64,000 nucleotides of DNA, taken from the NCBI RefSeq assembly GCF_029227915.1, contig NC_079876.1:38609828-38673827 (forward strand). The letters are read 5' to 3'. The DNA is from Hydractinia symbiolongicarpus (Eukaryota > Cnidaria > Hydrozoa > Anthoathecata > Hydractiniidae). This document shows positions 11,270 through 24,512 of this stretch, in pieces (positions within the stretch are counted from its first letter, which is position 1; each line of letters opens with the position of its first letter). The notes under the pieces were generated by a model. It did no database searches and had not been told where the DNA came from. It saw only the letters and a program-made list of their open reading frames with translations. Both the position numbers and the translations under genes were made by a program.

Positions 11270-14200
11270 AAAACATTTTTGAAAACTACAAGTCTCAAGC
11301 GTTTTAGTGGTGAAAAGATAATTTAAAAAATCGTTTTGGAAATGAGTTTACTCACAGGGTACTTTCTTTGTATACATTCGACTATACGGGCCAAGCCCGG
11401 GATTTACGGGAAATGGCGGGTTTTCGTTTGCCGGCGATTAAACCACTTTCATTAAGCGTTTCATCAAAAATGAAAACATTTTTGAAAACTACAAATCTCA
11501 TGCGTTTTAGTGGTGAAAAAATAATTTAAAAATTCGTTCGGGAAATGAGTTTACTCACTGGGTACTTTCCTTGTATACTTTTGACTATACGGGCCGAGTC
11601 CGGGATTTACGGGAAATCGCTGGTTTTCGTTTCACGGCGATTAAACTTCTTTTATTCAGCGTCTCATCAAAGATGAAAACATTTTTAAAAACTACAAGTC
11701 TCATGGGCTTTAGTGGTGAAATAATAATTTAAAAAATCGTTTGGGAAATGAGTTTACTCCCTGGGTACTTTCTTTGTATACTTTTGACTCTACGGGCCGA
11801 GTCCGGGGTTTACGGGAAATGGCGGGTTTTCGTTTGCCGGCGATTAAACTTCTTTTATTCAGCGTCTCATCAAAAATGAAAACATTTTTGAAAACTACAA
11901 GTCTCATGCGTTTTAGTGGTGAAAAGATAATTTAAAAAATCGTTTTGGAAATGAATTTACTCACAGGGTAATTTCTTTGTATACATTCGATTATACGGGC
12001 CAAGCCCGGGATTTACGGGAAGTCACGGGATTTCGTTTGCCAGCGATTAAACCTCTTTTATTAAGCGTCTCATCAAAAATGAAAACATTTTTGAAAACTG
12101 CAAGTCTCATACGTTTTAGTGGTGAAAAGATAATTGAAAAATTCGTTTGAGAAATGAGTTTACTCACTGGGTACTTTCCTTGTATACTTTTGACTAAACG
12201 GGCCGAGTCCGGGATTTACGGGAAATCGCGGGTTTTCGTTTGCCGGCGATTAAACTTCTTTTATTCAGCGTCTCATCAAAAATGAAAACATTTTTAAAAA
12301 CTACAAGTCTCATGCGTTTTAGTGGTGAAAAGATAATTTAAAAAATCGTTTTGGAAATGAGTTTACTCACAGGGTAATTTCTTTGTATACATTCGATTAT
12401 ACGGGCCAAGCCCGGAATTTACGGGAAGTCACGGGATTTCGTTTGCCGGCGATTAAACCTCTTTTATTAAGCGTGTCATCAAAAATGAAAACATTTTTGA
12501 AAACTGCAAGTCTCATACGTTTTAGTGGTGAAAAGATAATTGAAAAAATCGTTTCGGAAATGAGTTTACTCACAGAGTACTTTCGTTGTATACATTCGAC
12601 TATACGGGCCAAGCCCGGGATTTACGGGAAATCGCGGGTTTTCGTTTGCCGGCGATTAAACCACTTTCATTAAGCGTCTTATCAAAAATGAAAACATTTC
12701 TGAAAACTACAAGTCTCATGCGTTTTAATGGTGAAAATTAATTTAAAAAATCGTTCGGGAAATGAGTTTACTCCCTGGATACTTTCTTTGTATACTTTTG
12801 ACTATACGGGCCGAGTCCGGGATTTACGGGAAGTCGCGGGTTTTCGTTTGCCGGCAATTAAACTTCTTTTATTCAGCGTCTCATCAAAAATGAAAACATT
12901 TTTAAAAACTACAAGTCTCATGCGTTTTAGTGGTGAAAAGATAATTTAAAAAATCGTTTTGGAAATGAGTTTACTCACAGGGTAATTTCTTTGTATACCT
13001 TCGATTATACGGGCCAATCCCGGAATTTTCGGGAAGTCACGGGATTTCGTTTGCCGGCGATTAAACCTCTTTTATTAAGCGTGTCATCAAAAATGAAAAC
13101 ATTTTTGAAAACTGCAAGTCTCATACGTTTTAGTGGTGAAAAGATAATTGAAAAAATCGTTTCGGAAATGAGTTTACTCACAGGGTACTTTCTTTGTATA
13201 CATTCGACTATACGGGCCAAGCCCGGGATTTACGGGAAATTGCGGGTTTTCGTTTGCCGGCGATTAAACCACTTTCATTAAGCGTCTTATCAAAAATGAA
13301 AACATTTCTGAAAACTACAAGTCTCATGCGTTTTAATGGTGAAAATTAATTTAAAAAATCGTTCGGGAAATGAGTTTACTCCCTGGATACTTTCTTTGTA
13401 TACTTTTGACTATACGGGCCGAGTCCGGGATTTCCGGGAAGTCGCGGGTTTTCGTTTGCCGGCAATTAAACTTCTTTTATTCAGCGTCTCATCAAAAATG
13501 AAAACATTTTTAAAAACTACAAGTCTCATGGGCTTTAGTGGTGAAATAATAATTTAAAAAATCGTTCGGGAAATGAGTTTACACCCCGGGTACTTTCTTT
13601 GTATACATTCGACTATACGGGCCAAGCCCGGGATTTACGGGAAATGGCGGGTTTTCGTTTGCTGGCGATTAAACCACTTTCATTAAACGTCTCATCAAAA
13701 ATGAAAACATTTCTGAAAACTACAAATCTCATGCGTTTTAGTGGTGAAAAAATAATTTAAAAATTTGTTCGGGAAATGAGTTTACTCACTGGGTAATTTC
13801 CTTTTATACTTTTGACTATACGGGCCGAGTCCGGGATTTACGGGAAATCGCGGGTTTTCGTTTGCCAGCGATTAAACTTCTTTTATTCAGCGTCTCATCA
13901 AAAATAAAAACATTTTTAAAAACTACAAGTCTCATGGGCTTTAGTGGTGAAATAATAATTTAAAAAATCGTTTGGGAAATGAGTTTACTCCCTGGGTACT
14001 TTCTTTGTATACTTTTGATTATACGGGCCGAGTCCAGGGTTTACGGGAAATGGCGGGTTTTCGTTTGCCGGCGATTAAACTTCTTTTATTCAGCGTCTCA
14101 TCAAAAATGAAAACATTTTTGAAAACTACAAGTCTCATGCGTTTTAGTGGTGAAAAGATAATTTAAAAAATCGTTTTGGAAATGAGTTTACTCACAGGGT

Positions 14201-16175
14201 AATTTCTTTGTATACATTCGACTATACGGGCCAAGCCCGGGATTTACGGGAAATCGCGGGTTTTCGTTTGCCGGCGATTAAACCACTTTCATTAAGCGTC
14301 TCATCAAAAATGAAAACATTTCTGAAAACTACAAGTCTCATGCGTTTTAGTGGTGAAAAAATAATTTAAAAAATCGTTCGGGAAATGAGTTTACACCCTG
14401 GGTACTTTCTTTGTATACTTTTGACTATACGGGCCGAGTCCGGGATTTACGGGAAATCGCAGGTTTTCGTTTGCCGGCGATTGAACTTCTTTTATTCAGC
14501 GTCTCATCAAAAATGAAAACATTTTTGAAAACTACAAGTCTCAAGCGTTTTAGTGGTGAAAAGATAATTTAAAAAATCGTTTTGGAAATGAGTTTACTCA
14601 CAGGGTACTTTCTTTGTATACATTCGACTATACGGGCCAAGCCCGGGATTTACGGGAAATGGCGGGTTTTCGTTTGCCGGCGATTAAACCACTTTCATTA
14701 AGCGTCTCATCAAAAATGAAAACATTTCTGAAAACTACAAATCTCATGCGTTTTAGTGGTGAAAAAATAATTTAAAAATTCGTTCGGGAAATGAGTTTAC
14801 TCACGGGGTACTTTCCTTGTATACTTTTGACTATACGGGCCGAGTCCGGGATTTACGGGAAATCGCGGGTTTTCGTTTCACGGCGATTAAACTTCTTTTA
14901 TTCAGCGTCTCATCAAAGATGAAAACATTTTTAAAAACTACAAGTCTCATGGGCTTTAGTGGTGAAATAATAATTTAAAAAATCGTTTGGGAAATGAGTT
15001 TACTCCCTGGGTACTTTCTTTGTATACTTTTGACTCTACGGGCCGAGTCCGGGGTTTACGGGAAATGGCGGGTTTTCGTTTGCCGGCGATTAAACTTCTT
15101 TTATTCAGCGTCTCATCAAAAATGAAAACATTTTTGAAAACTACAAGTCTCATGCGTTTTAGTGGTGAAAAGATAATTTAAAAAATCGTTTTGGAAATGA
15201 ATTTACTCACAGGGTAATTTCTTTGTATACATTCGATTATACGGGCCAAGCCCGGGATTTACGGGAAGTCACGGGATTTCGTTTGCCGGCGATTAAACCT
15301 CTTTTATTAAGCGTCTCATCAAAAATGAAAACATTTTTGAAAACTGCAAGTCTCATACGTTTTAGTGGTGAAAAGATAATTGAAAAATTCGTTTGAGAAA
15401 TGAGTTTACTCACTGGGTACTTTCCTTGTATACTTTTGACTAAACGGGCCGAGTCCGGGATTTACGGGAAATCGCGGGTTTTCGTTTGCCGGCGATTAAA
15501 CTTCTTTTATTCAGCGTCTCATCAAAAATGAAAACATTTTTAAAAACTACAAGTCTCATGCGTTTTAGTGGTGAAAAGATAATTTAAAAAATCGTTTTGG
15601 AAATGAGTTTACTCACAGGGTAATTTCTTTGTATACATTCGATTATACGGGCCAATCCCGGAATTTACGGGAAGTCACGGGATTTCGTTTGCCGGCGATT
15701 AAACCTCTTTTATTAAGCGTGTCATCAAAAATGAAAACATTTTTGAAAACTGCAAGTCTCATACGTTTTAGTGGTGAAAAGATAATTGAAAAAATCGTTT
15801 CGGAAATGAGTTTACTCACAGGGTACTTTCTTTGTATACATTCGACTATACGGGCCAAGCCCGGGATTTACGGGAAATTGCGGGTTTTCGTTTGCCGGCG
15901 ATTAAACCACTTTCATTAAGCGTCTTATCAAAAATGAAAACATTTCTGAAAACTACAAGTCTCATGCGTTTTAATGGTGAAAATTAATTCAAAAAATCGT
16001 TCGGGAAATGAGTTTACTCCCTGGATACTTTCTTTGTATACTTTTGACTATACGGGCCGAGTCCGGGATTTACGGGAAGTCGCGGGTTTTCGTTTGCCGG
16101 CAATTAAACTTCTTTTATTCAGCGTCTCATCAAAAATAAAAACATTTTTAAAAACTACAAGTCTCATGGGCTTTA
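11270..16175. repeat. 16-monomer-offset duplication (offset 3246 bp)
   Basis: About 11270-12920 recurs at about 14516-16166. The rare forms TTTCACGGCGATT (11630 and 14876), CAAAGATGAAAAC, TTGACTCTACGGG (about 11786 and 15032), GAAATGAATTTACTC and TTGACTAAACGGG occur in both copies at the same spacing. The stretch between them contains other local duplications. The homology covers about eight monomers. Confidence 0.9.
12340..13556. repeat. Tandem 3-monomer duplication, unit 608 bp
   Basis: Two abutting copies, about 12340-12947 and 12948-13556, share GATTATACGGGCCAA, CACGGGATTTCG, AAGCGTGTCATC, AAACTGCAAGTCTCATACG, AAGCGTCTTATC and the ATGGTGAAAATTAATTT tail. The related pair about 15590-16200 and 16607-17215 (offset 1013 bp, five monomers) carries the same marker series. 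Confidence 0.88.
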
Positions 16176-18020
16176 GTGGTAAAATAATAATTTAAAAAAT
16201 CGTTCGGGAAATGAGTTTACACCCCAGGTACTTTCTTTGTATACATTCGACTATACGGGCCAAGCCCGGGATTTACGGGAAATCGCGGGTTTTCGTTTGC
16301 CGGCGATTAAACCACTTTCATTAAGCGTCTCATCAAAAATGAAAACATTTCTGAAAACTACAAGTCTCATGCGTTTTAATGGTGAAAATTAATTTAAAAA
16401 ATCGTTCGGGAAATGAGTTTACTCCCTGGATACTTTCTTTGTATACTTTTGACTATACGGGCCGAGTCCGGGATTTACGGGAAGTCGCGGGTTTTCGTTT
16501 GCCGGCAATTAAACTTCTTTTATTCAGCGTCTCATCAAAAATGAAAACATTTTTAAAAACTACAAGTCTCATGCGTTTTAGTGGTGAAAAGATAATTTAA
16601 AAAATCGTTTTGGAAATGAGTTTACTCACAGGGTAATTTCTTTGTATACATTCGATTATACGGGCCAATCCCGGAATTTACGGGAAGTCACGGGATTTCG
16701 TTTGCCGGCGATTAAACTTCTTTTATTAGGCGTGTCATCAAAAATGAAAACATTTTTGAAAACTGCAAGTCTCATACGTTTTAGTGGTGAAAAGATAATT
16801 GAAAAAATCGTTTCGGAAATGAGTTTACTCACAGGGTACTTTCTTTGTATACATTCGACTATACGGGCCAAGCCCGGGATTTACGGGAAATTGCGGGTTT
16901 TCGTTTGCCGGCGATTAAACCACTTTCATTAAGCGTCTTATCAAAAATGAAAACATTTCTGAAAACTACAAGTCTCATGCGTTTTAATGGTGAAAATTAA
17001 TTTAAAAAATCGTTCGGGAAATGAGTTTACTCCCTGGATACTTTCTTTGTATACTTTTGACTATACGGGCCGAGTCCGGGATTTACGGGAAGTCGCGGGT
17101 TTTCGTTTGCCGGCAATTAAACTTCTTTTATTCAGCGTCTCATCAAAAATGAAAACATTTTTAAAAACTAAAAGTCTCATGGGCTTTAGTGGTGAAATAA
17201 TAATTTAAAAAATCGTTCGGGAAATGAGTTTACACCCCGGGTACTTTCTTTGTATACATTCGACTATACGGGCCAAGCCCGGGATTTACGGGAAATGGCG
17301 GGTTTTCGTTTGCCGGCGATTAAACCACTTTCATTAAGCGTCTCATCAAAAATGAAAACATTTCTGAAAACTACAAATCTCATGCGTTTTAGTGGTGAAA
17401 AAATAATTTAAAAATTCGTTCGGGAAATGAGTTTACTCACTGGGTAATTTCCTTTTATACTTTTGACTATACGGGCCGAGTCCGGGATTTACGGGAAATC
17501 GCGGGTTTTCGTTTGCCGGCGATTAAACTTCTTTTATTCAGCGTCTCATCAAAAATAAAAACATTTTTAAAAACTACAAGTCTCATGGGCTTTAGTGGTG
17601 AAATAATAATTTAAAAAATCGTTTGGGAAATGAGTTTACTCCCTGGGTACTTTCTTTGTATACTTTTGATTATACGGGCCGAGTCCGGGGTTTACGGGAA
17701 ATGGCGGGTTTTCGTTTGCCGGCGATTAAACTTCTTTTATTCAGCGTCTCATCAAAAATGAAAACATTTTTGAAAACTACAAGTCTCATGCGTTTTAGTG
17801 GTGAAAAGATAATTTAAAAAATCGTTTTGGAAATGAGTTTACTCACAGGGTAATTTCTTTGTATACATTCGACTATACGGGCCAAGCCCGGGATTTACGG
17901 GAAATCGCGGGTTTTCGTTTGCCGGCGATTAAACCACTTTCATTAAGCGTCTCATCAAAAATGAAAACATTTCTGAAAACTACAAGTCTCATGCGTTTTA
18001 GTGGTGAAAAAATAATTTAA
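12950..18020. repeat. 18-monomer-offset duplication (offset 3651 bp)
   Basis: About 12950-14370 recurs at about 16600-18020. Shared details include GGGCCAATCCCGGAATTT, GGGTAATTTCCTTTTATAC and TTGATTATACGGGCCGAG in the same order. The offset is two monomers longer than the neighbouring 3246-bp relation, so about 405 bp was gained between the left and right halves of the larger duplicated block. The best candidate for the added stretch is about 16201-16606. Confidence 0.85.
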
Positions 18021-21000
18021 AAATTCGTTCGGGAAATGAGTTTACTCACTGGGTACTTTCCTTGTATACTTTTGACTATACGGGCCGAGTCCGGGATTTA
18101 CGGGAAATCGCGGGTTTTTGTTTGCCGGCGATTAAACTTCTTTTATTCAGCGTCTCATCAAAAATGAAAACATTTTTAAAAACTACAAGTCTCATGGGCT
18201 TTAGTGGTGAAATAATAATTTAAAAAATCGTTTGGGAAATGAGTTTACTCCCTGGGTACTTTCTTTGTATATTTTGACTATACGGGCCGAGTCCGGGGTT
18301 TACGGGAAATGGCGGGTTTTCGTTTGCCGGCGATTAAACTTCTTTTTTTCAGCGTCTCATCAAAAATGAAAACATTTCTGAAAACTACAAGTCTCTTGCG
18401 TTTTAGTGGTGAAAAAATAATTTAAAAAATCGTTCGGGAAATGAGTTTACTCCCTGGGTACTTTTTTTGTATACTTTTGACTATACGGGCCGAGTCCGGG
18501 ATTTACGGGAAATCGCGGGTTTTCGTTTGCCGGCGATTAAACTTCTTTTATTCAGCGTATCATCAAAAATGAAAACATTTTTAAAAACTACAAGTCTCAT
18601 GGGCTTTAGTGGGGAAATAGTAATTTAAAAAATCGTTTGGGAAATTAGTTTACTCCCTAGGTACTTTCTTTGTATACTTTTGACTATACGGGCCGAGTCC
18701 GGGATTTACGGGAAATCGCAGGTTTTCGTTTGCCGGCGATTAAACTTCTTTTATTCAGCGTCTCATCCAAAATAAAAACATTTTTGAAAACTACAAGTCC
18801 CATGCGTTTTAGTGGTGAAAAAATAAATTAAAAAATCGTTCGGGAAATGAGTTTACTCCCTGGGTACTTTTTTTGTATACTTTTGACTATACGGGCCGAG
18901 TCCGGGATTTACGGGAAATCGCGGGTTTTCGTTTGCCGGCGATTAAACTTCTTTTATTCAGCGTATCATCAAAAATGAAAACATTTTTAAAAACTACAAG
19001 TCTCATGGGCTTTAGTGGGGAAATAGTAATTTAAAAAATCGTTTGGGAAATTAGTTTACTCCCTAGGTACTTTCTTTGTATACTTTTGACTATACGGGCC
19101 GAGTCCGGGATTTACGGGAAATCGCAGGTTTTCGTTTGCCGGCGATTAAACTTCTTTTATTCAGCGTCTCATCCAAAATAAAAACATTTTTGAAAACTAC
19201 AAGTCCCATGCGTTTTAGTGGTGAAAAAATAAATTAAAAAATCGTTCGGGAAATGAGTTTACTCCCTGGGTACTATCTTTGTATACTTTTGACTATACGG
19301 GCCAAGCCCGGGATTTACGGGAAATCGCGGGTTTTCGTTTGCCGGCGATTAAACTTCTTTTATTCAGCTTCTCATCAGAAATGAAAATATTTTTGAAAAC
19401 TACAAGTCTTATGCGTTTTAGTGGTGAAAAAATAATTTAAAAAATCGTTCTGGAAATGAGCTTACTCACAGGGTACTTTCTTTGTATACATTCGACTATA
19501 CGGGCCAAGCCCAGGATTTACGGGAAATCGCGGGTTTTCGTTTGCCGGCGATTATACCTCTTTTATTAAGCGTCTCATCAAAAATGAAAACATTTTTGAA
19601 AACTACAAGTCTCATGCGTTTTAGTGGTGAAAAAAAAAAATTTAAAAAATCGTTCGGGAAATGAGTTTACTCCCTGGGTACTTTCTTTATATACATTCGA
19701 CTATACGGGCCAAGCCCGGGATTTACGGGAAGTCGTGGGATTTCGTTTGCCGGCGATTAAACCTCTTTTATTAAGCGTCTCATCAAAAATGAAAACATTT
19801 TTGAAAACTGCAAGTCTCATGCGTTTTAGTGGTGAAAAGATAATTTAAAAAATCGTTTTGGAAATGAGTTTACTCACAGGGTAATTTCTTTGTATACATT
19901 CGACTATACGGGCCAAGCCCGAGATTTACGGGAAATCGCGGCCTTTCGTTTGCCGGCGATTAAACCACTTTTATTAACCGTCTCATCAAAAATGAAAACA
20001 TTTCTGAAAACTACAAGTCTCTTGCGTTTTAGTGGTGAAAAAATAATTTAAAAAATCGTTCGGGAGTGAAGTTTACTCCCTGGGTACTTTCTTTGTATAC
20101 TTTTGACTATACGGGCCGAGTCCGGGATTTACGGGAAATTGCGGGTTTTCGTTTGCCGGCGATTAAACTTCTTTTATTCAGCGTCTCATCAAAAATGAAA
20201 ACATTTTTGAAAACTACAAGTCTCATGCGTTTTAGTGGTGAAAAAATAAATTAAAAAATCGTTCGGGAAATGAGTTTACTCCCTGGGTACTATCTTTGTA
20301 TACTTTTGACTATACGGGCCAAGCCAGGGATTTACGGGAAATCGCAGGTTTTCGTTTGCCGGCGGTTAAACTTCTTTTATTCAGCTTCTCATCAGAAATG
20401 AAAACATTTTTGAAAACTACAAGTCTTATGCGTTTTAGTGGTGAAAAGATAATTTAAAAAATCGTTTTGGAAATGAGTTTACTCACAGGGTAATTTCTTT
20501 GTATACATTCGACTATACGGGCCAAGCCCGGGATTTACGGGAAATCGCGGGTTTTCGTTTGCCGGCGATTAAACCACTTTCATTAAGCGTCTCATCAAAA
20601 ATGAAAACATTTCTGAAAACTACAAGTCTCATGCGTTTTAGTGGTGAAAAAATAATTTAAAAATTCGTTCGGGAAATGAGTTTACTCACTGGGTACTTTC
20701 CTTGTATACTTTTGACTATACGGGCCGAGTCCGGGATTTACGGGAAATCGCGGGTTTTTGTTTGCCGGCGATTAAACTTCTTTTATTCAGCGTCTCATCA
20801 AAAATGAAAACATTTTTAAAAACTACAAGTCTCATGGGCTTTAGTGGTGAAATAATAATTTAAAAAATCGTTTGGGAAATGAGTTTACTCCCTGGGTACT
20901 TTCTTTGTATATTTTGACTATACGGGCCGAGTCCGGGGTTTACGGGAAATGGCGGGTTTTCGTTTGCCGGCGATTAAACTTCTTTTTTTCAGCGTCTCAT

Positions 21001-22680
21001 CAAAAATGAAAACATTTCTGAAAACTACAAGTCTCTTGCGTTTTAGTGGTGAAAAAATAATTTAAAAAATCGTTCGGGAAATGAGTTTACTCCCTGGGTA
21101 CTTTTTTTGTATACTTTTGACTATACGGGCCGAGTCCGGGATTTACGGGAAATCGCGGGTTTTCGTTTGCCGGCGATTAAACTTCTTTTATTCAGCGTAT
21201 CATCAAAAATGAAAACATTTTTAAAAACTACAAGTCTCATGGGCTTTAGTGGGGAAATAGTAATTTAAAAAATCGTTTGGGAAATTAGTTTACTCCCTAG
21301 GTACTTTCTTTGTATACTTTTGACTATACGGGCCGAGTCCGGGATTTACGGGAAATCGCAGGTTTTCGTTTGCCGGCGATTAAACTTCTTTTATTCAGCG
21401 TCTCATCCAAAATAAAAACATTTTTGAAAACTACAAGTCCCATGCGTTTTAGTGGTGAAAAAATAAATTAAAAAATCGTTCGGGAAATGAGTTTACTCCC
21501 TGGGTACTATCTTTGTATACTTTTGACTATACGGGCCAAGCCCGGGATTTACGGGAAATCGCGGGTTTTCGTTTGCCGGCGATTAAACTTCTTTTATTCA
21601 GCTTCTCATCAGAAATGAAAATATTTTTGAAAACTACAAGTCTTATGCGTTTTAGTGGTGAAAAAATAATTTAAAAAATCGTTCTGGAAATGAGCTTACT
21701 CACAGGGTACTTTCTTTGTATACATTCGACTATACGGGCCAAGCCCAGGATTTACGGGAAATCGCGGGTTTTCGTTTGCCGGCGATTATACCTCTTTTAT
21801 TAAGCGTCTCATCAAAAATGAAAACATTTTTGAAAACTACAAGTCTCATGCGTTTTAGTGGTGAAAAAAAAAATTTAAAAAATCGTTCGGGAAATGAGTT
21901 TACTCCCTGGGTACTTTCTTTATATACATTCGACTATACGGGCCAAGCCCGGGATTTACGGGAAGTCGTGGGATTTCGTTTGCCGGCGATTAAACCTCTT
22001 TTATTAAGCGTCTCATCAAAAATGAAAACATTTTTGAAAACTGCAAGTCTCATGCGTTTTAGTGGTGAAAAGATAATTTAAAAAATCGTTTTGGAAATGA
22101 GTTTACTCACAGGGTAATTTCTTTGTATACATTCGACTATACGGGCCAAGCCCGAGATTTACGGGAAATCGCGGGCTTTCGTTTGCCGGCGATTAAACCA
22201 CTTTTATTAACCGTCTCATCAAAAATGAAAACATTTCTGAAAACTACAAGTCTCTTGCGTTTTAGTGGTGAAAAAATAATTTAAAAAATCGTTCGGGAGT
22301 GAAGTTTACTCCCTGGGTACTTTCTTTGTATACTTTTGACTATACGAGCCGAGTCCGGGATTTACGGGAAATCGCGGGTTTTCGTTTGCCGGCGATTAAA
22401 CTTCTTTTATTCAGCGTCTCATCAAAAATGAAAACATTTTTGAAAACTACAAGTCTCATGCGTTTTAGTGGTGAAAAAATAAATTAAAAAATCGTTCGGG
22501 AAATGAGTTTACTCCCTGGGTACTATCTTTGTATACTTTTGACTATACGGGCCAAGCCAGGGATTTACGGGAAATCGCAGGTTTTCGTTTGCCGGCGGTT
22601 AAACTTCTTTTATTCAGCTTCTCATCAGAAATGAAAACATTTTTGAAAACTACAAGTCTTATGCGTTTTAGTGGTGAAAA
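17820..22680. repeat. Abutting 13-/11-monomer higher-order pair
   Basis: The copies about 17820-20459 and 20460-22680 lie end to end. The left part aligns at an offset of 2640 bp (13 monomers), the right part at 2234 bp (11 monomers). Rare shared sites are TTTGTATATTTTGAC (18264 and 20904, two bases short), GGGGAAATAGTAATTT, CTCATCCAAAATAAAAAC, AAGTCCCATGCG, CTTCTCATCAGAAATG and CGGGAGTGAAGTTTAC. The 406-bp difference is explained by a local two-monomer duplication in the first copy only. Confidence 0.9.
18427..19238. repeat. Tandem 2-monomer duplication, unit 406 bp
   Basis: About 18427-18832 and 18833-19238 look the same by eye, sharing TACTTTTTTTGTATAC, AGCGTATCATC, GGGGAAATAGTAATTT, CCCTAGGTAC and AAGTCCCATGCG. 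The matching place in the neighbouring higher-order copy (about 21067-21472) has the two-monomer unit once. The expansion, or loss of one copy next door, therefore came after the larger duplication. Confidence 0.9.
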
Positions 22681-24512
22681 AATAATTTAAAAAATCGTTC
22701 TGGAAATGAGTTTACTCACAGGGTACTTTCTTTGTATACATTTGACTATACGGGCCAAGCCCGGGATTTACGGGAAATCGCGGGTTTTCGTTTGCGGCGA
22801 ATAAACCTCTTTCATTAGGCGTCTCATCAAAAATGAAAACATTTTTGAAAACTACAAGTCTCATGCGTTTTAGTGGTGAAAAAAAAATTTTAAAAATCGT
22901 TTGGGAAATGAGTTTACTCCCTGGGTACTTTCTTTGTATACATTCGACTATACGGGCCAAGCCCGGGATTTACGGGAAGTCGCGGGATTTCGTTTGCCGG
23001 CGATTAAACCTCTTTTATTAAGCGTCTCATCAAAAATGAAATCATTTTTAAAAACTACAAGTCTCATGGGCTTTAGTGGTGAAATAATAATTTAAAAATC
23101 GTTCGGGAAATGAGTTTACACCCCGGGTACTTTCTTTGTATACTTTTGACTATACGGGCCGAGTCCGGGATTTACGGGAAATCGCAGGTTTTCGTTTGCC
23201 GGCGATTAAACCTTTTCTATTCAGCGTCTCATCAAAAATGAAAACATTTTTAAAAACTACAAGTCTCATGCGTTTTAGTGGTGAAAAGATAATTTAAAAA
23301 ATCGTTTTGGAAATGAGTTTACTCACAGGGTAATTTCTTTGTATACATTCGACTATACGGGCCAAGCCCGAGATTTACGGGAAATCGCGGGCTTTCGTTT
23401 GCCGGCGATTAAACCACTTTTATTAACCGTCTCATCAAAAATGAAAACATTTCTGAAAACTACAAGTCTCTTGCGTTTTAGTGGTGAAAAAATAATTTAA
23501 AAAATCGTTCGGGAGTGAAGTTTACTCCCTGGGTACTTTCTTTGTATACTTTTGACTATACGGGCCGAGTCCGGGATTTACGGGAAATCGCGGGTTTTCG
23601 TTTGCCGGCGATTAAACTTCTTTTATTCAGCGTCTCATCTAAAATGAAAACATTTTTGAAAACTACAAGTCTCATGCGTTTTAGTGGTGAAAAAATAAAT
23701 TAAAAAATCGTTCGGGAAATGAGTTTACTCCCTGGGTACTATCTTTGTATACTTTTGACTATACGGGCCAAGCCAGGGATTTACGGGAAATCGCAGGTTT
23801 TCGTTTGCCGGCGGTTAAACTTCTTTTATTCAGCTTCTCATCAGAAATGAAAACATTTTTGAAAACTACAAGTCTTATGCGTTTTAGTGGTGAAAAAATA
23901 ATTTAAAAAATCGTTCTGGAAATGAGTTTACTCACAGGGTACTTTCTTTGTATACATTTGACTATACGGGCCAAGCCCGGGATTTACGGGAAATCGCGGG
24001 TTTTCGTTTGCCGGCGATAAAACCTCTTTCATTAGGCGTCTCATCAAAAATGAAAACATTTTTGAAAACTACAAGTCTCATGCGTTTTAGTGGTGAAAAA
24101 AAAATTTTAAAAATCGTTCGGGAAATGAGTTTACTCCCTGGGTACTTTCTTTGTATACATTCGACTATACGGGCCAAGCCCGGGATTTACGGGAAGTCGC
24201 GGGATTTCGTTTGCCGGCGATTAAACCTCTTTTATTAAGCGTCTCATCAAAAATGAAATCATTTTTAAAAACTACAAGTCTCATGGGCTTTAGTGGTGAA
24301 ATAATAATTTAAAAATCGTTCGGGAAATGAGTTTACACCCCGGGTACTTTCTTTGTATACTTTTGACTATACGGGCCGAGTCCGGGATTTACGGGAAATC
24401 GCAGGTTTTCGTTTGCCGGCGATTAAACATTTTTTATTCAGCATCTCATCAAAAATGAAAACATTTTTAAAAACTACAAGTCTCAAGCGTTTTAGTGGTG
24501 AAAAGATAATTT
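22080..24512. repeat. Abutting 6-monomer pair, unit ~1216 bp
   Basis: About 22080-23295 and 23296-24512 share CGGGCTTTCGTTTGCC, TATTAACCGTCTC, CGGGAGTGAAGTTTAC, the CCAAGCCAGGG core, TTTTAAAAATCGTT and ATGAAATCATTTTT. One clear difference is TTTGCGGCGAATAAAC near 22793 against TTTGCCGGCGATAAAAC in the second copy. Confidence 0.88.
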
